From Collinsella aerofaciens (GTDB lineage: Bacteria > Actinomycetota > Coriobacteriia > Coriobacteriales > Coriobacteriaceae), in the NCBI RefSeq assembly GCF_901212495.1, contig NZ_CAAKNY010000073.1, positions 35,667 to 45,441 of the forward strand: 9,775 bases of DNA, in the 5' to 3' direction. The stretch's first letter is position 1; each line of letters opens with the position of its first letter. The notes beneath the pieces were generated by a model that saw only the letters and a program-made list of their open reading frames with translations, searched no databases and had not been told where the DNA came from. Below, piece after piece: positions 4,966 through 9,775 of the stretch. The translations under genes were made by a program, and so were the position numbers.

Positions 4966-6723
4966 CTACAGCTGCCAGGCAGCCGCTTCCTTTTGCAGCG
5001 CAACCATGCGGGCGAATTCTCCACCTGCCGCCTTGAGCTGCGCCGGAGTGCCCTGCTCGGCAACCACACCATCCTTGAGCACAACGATTTTGTCGGCATT
5101 TTCCACCGTACGCATACGGTGGGCAATAACGATAACCGTCTTACCTGTAAGCAGACGGGAGAGCGCCTGCTGAACTACGGTCTCGTTCTCCACATCCAAG
5201 CTCGCTGTCGCCTCGTCCAACAGCACGATAGGCGCGTCTTTGAGCAGCGCACGGGCGATGGAAATGCGCTGGCGCTCTCCGCCGGACAGCTTGGAGCCGT
5301 TCTCGCCGATCATGGTGTCATAGCCCTGCGGCATACGGCTCACGAACTCGTCGCAGTTGGCGGCACGCGCGGCAGCAAGCACTTCCTCATCGGTGGCATC
5401 GCGACGACCAAGACGGATGTTTCCCATCACCGTGTCGTCAAAGAGCAGCACGTCTTGGAACACAATGGCGTAGTCGCGCAGCAGCACCTCGGGATCAACG
5501 CTCGCAACATCCACGCCACCCACGGTGACCGCGCCTTCGGTGGCGTCCCAAAAGCGCGCGGCCAGGCGGCTCACCGTAGACTTACCGGAACCCGAAGGAC
5601 CGACCAGCGCCGTAACTTCGCCTTCCTTGGCGGTAAAGCTCACATCGGTAAGAACTTTCTCGCCGGCGCGGCCGTCCTCGCCCGCACCATAGCCAAATGC
5701 CACGTGATCGAACACCACATCGTGGCCCACGGGCTCAAATTTCTCGCTGCCCCGCGCTACAGGCTCTTCCATGATGGAACGCATGCGCTTGGCAGACGAC
5801 TCGGCGACAAACAGCTCCGACACGAGCATAAGGGCCTGATCAAACGGCGCGTAGATACGGCTCACCATAAGCAGGAAGGCAAACATCACCAAAAAGTCGA
5901 CCTGCCCGGAGGCGACCATCGTGGCGCCCGTGACCAGCGTGGTGGCAATGCCCAGACGCAGAATGGAGAAGGCGGAGTTGACCAGAAGCCCGTTGACGAG
6001 CTCGCCCTTGGTGGTCTCGCGCTCCTCGGCATCGATCACGGCGTTGAGCCCCTCAAGATAATGGGCCTCCTGGTTGGTGGCGCGGATTTCGCGCACGCAG
6101 TCGAGCGTCTCCTGGATCGCCTCGGTGACCTTGACCTTCTCGGCGCGCACGCGGTCGAACACCGGGGTCATGGGCCCGCGTGTCAGATACAGCACGGCAA
6201 AGGCCACGGACACGCTCCAAAACGCCGCGACCGCCAGCTGCCAGCAAAAGAACAGCGATGACGCGAACACGATGGCGCTTGCGATGATGGCGCCCCAGAG
6301 TTCTCCCAGCACATGGCTATAGGCGTGCTCCATAGTCTGAACGTCACCCATGATGGTCTCGGTTAAATCGGCCAGATCACGACGGCCGAAAAACGACAGC
6401 GGCAGTTTGCGCAAGCGCTCGGCGATCTCCATACGCTGCTTGCCGCACTCCTCGTAAAAGATGCAGTAGGTGTAGTAATACTGCTGCCAGTTAGAGGCAA
6501 AGAGCAACACGAAAAAGATCAGGAGGCCGCCCGCGATCGGCAGGGCATCCGGCAGGTCGGCCCCGCTGGCGAGATGCTCGACAAAGCCGGCCATAACCAG
6601 GAATAAAAAGCCCATGCCGGCCATGGTAATAAGATTGGTGAGCGCGGTCCAGAAGATACCGCGTTTTACGCCGGCGATGCCTTTATCGGATAGGAAATAC
6701 TTCTTTTGGAATGAGGCGAACAT
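4966..6723 (-). CDS. ABC half-transporter (permease-ATPase), YbtQ-like
   Basis: An inner-membrane half-transporter of 585 aa: an N-terminal six-helix membrane domain (about 20-320) fused to an ATPase domain (about 335-575). ATPase motifs are complete: Walker A GPSGSGKST (375-383), Q-loop Q423, signature LSGGERQR (479-486), Walker B IVLLDEATA with catalytic E504, D-loop SLD and H-loop H534. Its ATG directly abuts the stop of the upstream partner (TAAATG), and AGGGAGG inside that gene serves as ribosome site, so the two are co-translated and surely form a heterodimer. Paired half-transporters next to an AraC regulator match the ybtA-ybtP-ybtQ layout, where the exporter-fold pair imports ferric siderophore. 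Export of a drug or peptide is the main alternative. Substrate is not readable from sequence. Confidence 0.95.
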   Translation of the reverse strand: MFASFQKKYFLSDKGIAGVKRGIFWTALTNLITMAGMGFLFLVMAGFVEHLASGADLPDALPIAGGLLIFFVLLFASNWQQYYYTYCIFYEECGKQRMEIAERLRKLPLSFFGRRDLADLTETIMGDVQTMEHAYSHVLGELWGAIIASAIVFASSLFFCWQLAVAAFWSVSVAFAVLYLTRGPMTPVFDRVRAEKVKVTEAIQETLDCVREIRATNQEAHYLEGLNAVIDAEERETTKGELVNGLLVNSAFSILRLGIATTLVTGATMVASGQVDFLVMFAFLLMVSRIYAPFDQALMLVSELFVAESSAKRMRSIMEEPVARGSEKFEPVGHDVVFDHVAFGYGAGEDGRAGEKVLTDVSFTAKEGEVTALVGPSGSGKSTVSRLAARFWDATEGAVTVGGVDVASVDPEVLLRDYAIVFQDVLLFDDTVMGNIRLGRRDATDEEVLAAARAANCDEFVSRMPQGYDTMIGENGSKLSGGERQRISIARALLKDAPIVLLDEATASLDVENETVVQQALSRLLTGKTVIVIAHRMRTVENADKIVVLKDGVVAEQGTPAQLKAAGGEFARMVALQKEAAAWQL

Positions 6724-8550
6724 TTAGGCCTCGCCTCCCTTCGCGACGGCGGCATCCGCGGTCGTAGCAGTAATCTTCCAACTCGCGGCCTGCTCGTACT
6801 CGGCCCACATCTTGGCATACAGGCCATTTTGGGACAGCAGCTCGGCATGAGTACCCGACTCCTGCACGCTGCCCTGGTTAAGCACCACGATTTGGTCTGC
6901 GCCCACTACAGTCGAGAGCCGATGCGCAATCATAATGACCGTGCGACCCGCCGCCAGCTTGCTAAAGGCGCGCTGGATGAGCGCCTCGTTCTCGGGGTCG
7001 GCAAACGCCGTGGCCTCATCGAGCACCACGATAGGCGCGTCTTTAAGGATCGCGCGGGCGAGTGCCACGCGCTGGACCTCGCCGCCCGAAAGATATGCTC
7101 CGCCGGCGCCGAGCGTGGTGTTGATGCCCTGTGGGAGCTTGGCCACAATGTCGTCGCACTGAGCTGCGGAGAGGGCCGCACGTACTTCGTCATCAGTGGC
7201 CGTAGGCTTGGAGGCGCGCACGTTATCGGCAAGTGTTTGCCGGAACAGCTGGTTGGTCTGGAACACGAAGGCGACCTGGTCCATAAGCTCGTGTGGATCC
7301 ATATCGCGAACGTCCACACCGCCTACGAGCACTCGACCCGAGGAAACATCCCAAAAACGCGGGATCAGGCTTGCGCAGGTTGACTTACCGCCGCCCGAAG
7401 GACCCACCAGGGCGAGGGTACTACCAGCGGAAACGCTAAAACTCACATGGTTGACGGCAGGCGCCTCGGCGCCTTCGTAGGTAAAGCTTACATCCTCAAA
7501 TCGCACGTCGTTGCCGGCAGGGTGCTTGGGTTGGGCGGGCACGGAGAGCTGCTTGGAATCCATAACGCTTCGGATGCGAGCCAGCGAATCGGCACTCATC
7601 TGAGAGGCCTCGCCCACAAACATGAGCTTGGTCATGGCCGTCGGTACCACGGCCGAAAATATCGCGTAAAACGTGAAGTTTGCCATAAAATGCGCGAAGT
7701 CCGTCTCGCCCGGTGCCAACAGCAACGCCACGGGCAGCAGGAATGCCACAAGACCATTGAGCGCGGTAAGGTTGAGCACCTGCGGGCCTCGACAGAACGT
7801 GCCCGAATAGTTTTGTGCCATGTCGGCATATTCGGCGATCGCATCGTGGAAGGCCTTAAAGGAGTAGACCGTCTGCTGAAACACCTTGACCACGGGGATA
7901 CCGCGTACGTATTCGGTACCGGTCTTGTTCATCTTGACCAGCGCTCCCATGTAGGTCTTCATAAACTCGGCGCCCTTGCCGCCCATCATGGCGGCCATGG
8001 CGCCAAACGAAATGGCCACCGAGATGAGACATGCCGCGCCCAAACGCCAATCGAGTGCGAAAAGCAGCACGAGCAGGCCGGCGACCATGGCGGTGGCGCC
8101 GGCGATATCGGGCAGCATGTGCGCAAGCAGGGTCTCGGTGGAGGCGGCACATCCGTCTACAATACGGCGCAGCTCACCGGTGGCGTGCATGTCAAAGTAG
8201 CCAAGCGGCAGCTTAAGCAGGTGTTCGCTCGCAGTCTTGCGGATATTGGACGCGCAGCGAAACGCAGACAGGTGCGTGCACATGAGCCCCACGAAATACA
8301 CTACGATGCTTGCCAGGGCAAAACCCACGGCCCACCAGCCATACATCGCGATATCGGTGGCTTCGCTCCAGTTAGGCGCCACAGCGATCAGATCACGCGC
8401 AACAAACCAGATGCACACATACGGGCCAAAGCCCAGCAGCTGCGAGAGCGCCGAGAGCGCCATGCCCAAATACGTTAGGAATTTACGGTCGCCGGCATAT
8501 GCAAGTAGCTCGCCGATACCGCCGCCTTCCCTTTTTGATCCCTTTGCCAT
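6724..8550 (-). CDS. ABC half-transporter (permease-ATPase), YbtP-like
   Basis: First gene of the ABC operon, 608 aa, partner of the abutting second half-transporter. The membrane domain spans about 20-315 and the ATPase domain about 348-585. Motifs: Walker A GPSGGGKST (383-391), Q-loop Q431, signature LSGGEVQR (487-494), Walker B IVVLDEATA with catalytic E512 and H-loop H543. Both ATP sites of the heterodimer therefore look competent, unlike many heterodimeric exporters with one degenerate site. The D-loop reads AFADPE instead of the common SALD, a variant I associate with the siderophore-linked group. The ATG at 8550 has AAAGGA six bases upstream. The tail after about 590 is Ala-rich and unconserved in appearance. 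No clear sigma70 promoter precedes it on this strand, which fits dependence on an activator such as the divergent AraC protein. Confidence 0.95.
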   Translation of the reverse strand: MAKGSKREGGGIGELLAYAGDRKFLTYLGMALSALSQLLGFGPYVCIWFVARDLIAVAPNWSEATDIAMYGWWAVGFALASIVVYFVGLMCTHLSAFRCASNIRKTASEHLLKLPLGYFDMHATGELRRIVDGCAASTETLLAHMLPDIAGATAMVAGLLVLLFALDWRLGAACLISVAISFGAMAAMMGGKGAEFMKTYMGALVKMNKTGTEYVRGIPVVKVFQQTVYSFKAFHDAIAEYADMAQNYSGTFCRGPQVLNLTALNGLVAFLLPVALLLAPGETDFAHFMANFTFYAIFSAVVPTAMTKLMFVGEASQMSADSLARIRSVMDSKQLSVPAQPKHPAGNDVRFEDVSFTYEGAEAPAVNHVSFSVSAGSTLALVGPSGGGKSTCASLIPRFWDVSSGRVLVGGVDVRDMDPHELMDQVAFVFQTNQLFRQTLADNVRASKPTATDDEVRAALSAAQCDDIVAKLPQGINTTLGAGGAYLSGGEVQRVALARAILKDAPIVVLDEATAFADPENEALIQRAFSKLAAGRTVIMIAHRLSTVVGADQIVVLNQGSVQESGTHAELLSQNGLYAKMWAEYEQAASWKITATTADAAVAKGGEA

Positions 8551-8569
8551 GAGATTCCTTTCTAACGGC

Positions 8570-8598
8570 TTGAGAGTTAACCGTAATCAACTTATCAT
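8570..8598 (+). promoter_or_regulatory. Sigma70-type promoter of araC-type gene
   Basis: TTGAGA (8570-8575) and TATCAT (8593-8598) are 17 bp apart, each five of six to consensus. The predicted start near 8605 gives a leader of about 65 nt before ATG 8671. Confidence 0.7.
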
Positions 8599-8603
8599 TG
8601 ATA
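8586..8603. promoter_or_regulatory. Dyads in the divergent regulator/ABC gap
   Basis: Two overlapping dyads lie here: ATCAA-N7-TTGAT (8586-8602) and the perfect TATCATTGATA (8593-8603). They cover the -10 of the regulator promoter and sit about 35-50 bp before the ABC operon start. A regulator bound here could repress its own gene and activate the transporter, as known for divergent AraC-family systems. Binding is inferred. Confidence 0.35.
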
Positions 8604-8670
8604 TGTTAGCCAAGGCACACAATCGAGCCAGGCGTGGATGTTTCTGCAAAGGAAGGGGACGCTTTCGAAA

Positions 8671-9669
8671 ATGCATCGGGCCGCGACCGACATAACCGAG
8701 CTCTACGCACCGCAGTTTGAGCAGTTTGGCCTGGAGCTTTCCGGCAAGGGCGCCGTCTTTACCGGCGAGGTGGCAAACGATCGGGCGCACGGACGCGCAT
8801 GGATCATGCCCCTCTCCCCCACCTGCATCGTCATAGAGCATTTCATTACCCCGACGCACGATATGTACCTGGCCGAATACACACCTGAGCCGTACGCCTG
8901 CGTGAGCGAGGTCAGCGCGCCCACACTTACATGCATGCCCGAGGCTGGCATAACGCCTGCGAACCTGACACTCTTGCATGGACCTTGGCCAAACAATGCC
9001 GTTTGCAGCTTTATCCAAGATAACTGTGGCGAGGAATTAAGCCCACTGTTTGCAGGGCAACTCTACCACTCGCGCTCGGTGCTCTTTTTGCCTGGATATT
9101 TTGACGAACTGGAGCACCGCTATCCCACCGAGTTCGCGGGAATCTTTGAGGCGTTTGCCGAGCCGTGGCACGAGGAAGCGGCGTCTGCCATCTGCCACAC
9201 GCTGCGTCGGATTAACGAGAACCGCGCCCGCACCGTAGGCGGACACATCTATATGCAAGGCATCGTGGAGACCATGGTCGCGGAGCTCGCCTGTTCGCAT
9301 GCGGCCCAGAGACAGGCGCAACGGGCGACAGGCACGCACGCCAGCGTGACTATAGCCAAGGAAGCGTCTGCCCTTGTAGAGCGCTCGCTCGACAAGGGCA
9401 GACATGTGAGCATCCAGGAGGTGGCCGAGAGACTCTTCACGTGCCGATCCAAGCTGTGCGCCACCTTTAAGGCCCAAACCGGCGAGTCCCTGGGTGCCTA
9501 CATACGAAGGCGCCGCATGGAGCGGGCGCAGGAGCTTTTGGCAGATAGCTCGCTTACGATAGCACAGGTGGCAGAGCGGCTCGACTACCCTCAGCAGGCC
9601 GCCTTCGCCCAAGCCTTCAAACAATACACCGGCACCACCCCCACCGCTTGGCGTTCCCAACATATATAA
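8671..9669 (+). CDS. AraC-family transcriptional regulator, YbtA-like
   Basis: A DNA-binding regulator of 332 aa, divergently transcribed from the ABC operon. The C-terminal domain has both AraC helix-turn-helix units. The first is around 247-268 (VSIQEVAERLFTCRSKLCATFK). The second is around 295-317 (TIAQVAERLDYPQQAAFAQAFK), followed by the family ending YTGTTPTAWR. The N-terminal ~225 residues are a sensor domain that I cannot match to a ligand type. It contains seven to eight cysteines and several histidines, though no obvious metal-site motif. ATG 8671 follows a strong purine-rich site (AAGGAAGGGG, 8649-8658) at slightly long spacing. ATG 8638 would add eleven residues but lies upstream of that site. 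Position next to paired ABC half-transporters suggests it senses the imported iron chelate and controls them, as YbtA does in Yersinia; that analogy is inference. Confidence 0.93.
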   Translation: MHRAATDITELYAPQFEQFGLELSGKGAVFTGEVANDRAHGRAWIMPLSPTCIVIEHFITPTHDMYLAEYTPEPYACVSEVSAPTLTCMPEAGITPANLTLLHGPWPNNAVCSFIQDNCGEELSPLFAGQLYHSRSVLFLPGYFDELEHRYPTEFAGIFEAFAEPWHEEAASAICHTLRRINENRARTVGGHIYMQGIVETMVAELACSHAAQRQAQRATGTHASVTIAKEASALVERSLDKGRHVSIQEVAERLFTCRSKLCATFKAQTGESLGAYIRRRRMERAQELLADSSLTIAQVAERLDYPQQAAFAQAFKQYTGTTPTAWRSQHI

Positions 9670-9670
9670 A

Positions 9671-9699
9671 GAATGAGGGCGCCATCGGCGCCCTCATTC
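9671..9699. terminator. Bidirectional terminator between convergent genes
   Basis: A 13-bp perfect stem (9671-9683 with 9687-9699) has a 3-nt loop. It starts one base after the AraC-type stop codon and ends seven bases before the stop of the converging minus-strand frame. The minus side has the better T-rich tail (TTTATATAT); the plus side has ACCAAATTTAATT. It probably serves both genes. Confidence 0.85.
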
Positions 9700-9706
9700 A
9701 CCAAAT

Positions 9707-9775
9707 TTAATTCAGCCCGCCTGACCCGAACGGCCGAGTCGTCACGGAACCCGGGAGCCCCGGCAGGGCGGGTGC
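9707..9775 (-). CDS. 3' end of unidentified gene (partial)
   Basis: One minus-strand frame stays open from the window edge for 22 codons, ending SVTTRPFGSGGLN then TAA at 9709-9707, seven bases before a terminator hairpin whose T-tail suits this strand. Of the other minus-strand frames, one is soon stopped and the other runs on through the terminator. The position and the high third-base GC support a real gene end, but I do not recognise the product. Confidence 0.45.
   Translation of the reverse strand, partial: APALPGLPGSVTTRPFGSGGLN

Noticed and set aside
4993..6261. 422-codon open frame on the plus strand
   Set aside because: It is antisense to the second ABC half-transporter, with His/Arg-rich, domain-less translation typical of the opposite strand of a high-GC gene.
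7447..8478. 343-codon open frame on the plus strand
   Set aside because: It is antisense to the first ABC half-transporter, whose motifs are intact throughout; no ribosome site or family features.

Overview
The window looks like chromosomal DNA of a high-GC, Gram-positive-like gut anaerobe. Its codon choice, protein style and gene neighbourhood fit the class Coriobacteriia, with Collinsella-like as my best guess. That assignment is inference from the proteins and base composition, not a database match.

Layout from left to right. (1) Positions 21-426, minus strand: a complete tmRNA gene (ssrA) with its own intrinsic terminator. (2) 664-1104, plus strand: a small helical protein of unknown function. 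(3) 1162-2096, minus strand: a two-gene toxin-antitoxin operon with a RelB/DinJ-like antitoxin overlapping a PIN-domain toxin. It has a clear sigma70-type promoter and a palindromic operator candidate, and a 46-bp near-perfect palindrome lies inside the antitoxin gene. (4) 2101-4609, minus strand: a two-gene operon. The first gene encodes an 81-residue one-helix membrane protein. The second encodes a P1B-type metal ATPase with an SCA motif in its metal-site helix and an N-terminal PGRTR motif. This combination resembles the fez (ferrosome, lipid-bounded iron-storage organelle) loci. (5) 4510-4965: a 456-bp stretch without a gene. It carries an AT-rich dyad in front of the metal operon, a C/G-rich tract, and an imperfect inverted repeat with ~60-bp arms (4730-4918) that also supplies the terminator of the next operon. 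(6) 4966-8550, minus strand: two abutting ABC half-transporters, each a membrane domain plus an ATPase, resembling the YbtP/YbtQ siderophore-import type. (7) 8671-9669, plus strand: a divergent AraC-family regulator resembling YbtA in layout. (8) 9671-9775: a shared convergent terminator and the last 22 codons of a probable minus-strand gene.

Taken together, 2171-9669 can be read as an iron module. An AraC-type regulator would control a heterodimeric ABC system that imports iron chelates, next to a P1B-6 ATPase/small-protein pair that may load iron into membrane compartments. The individual family calls are firm (ABC, P-type ATPase, AraC, PIN, tmRNA). The iron specificity, the ferrosome link and the co-operation between the two operons are inference.
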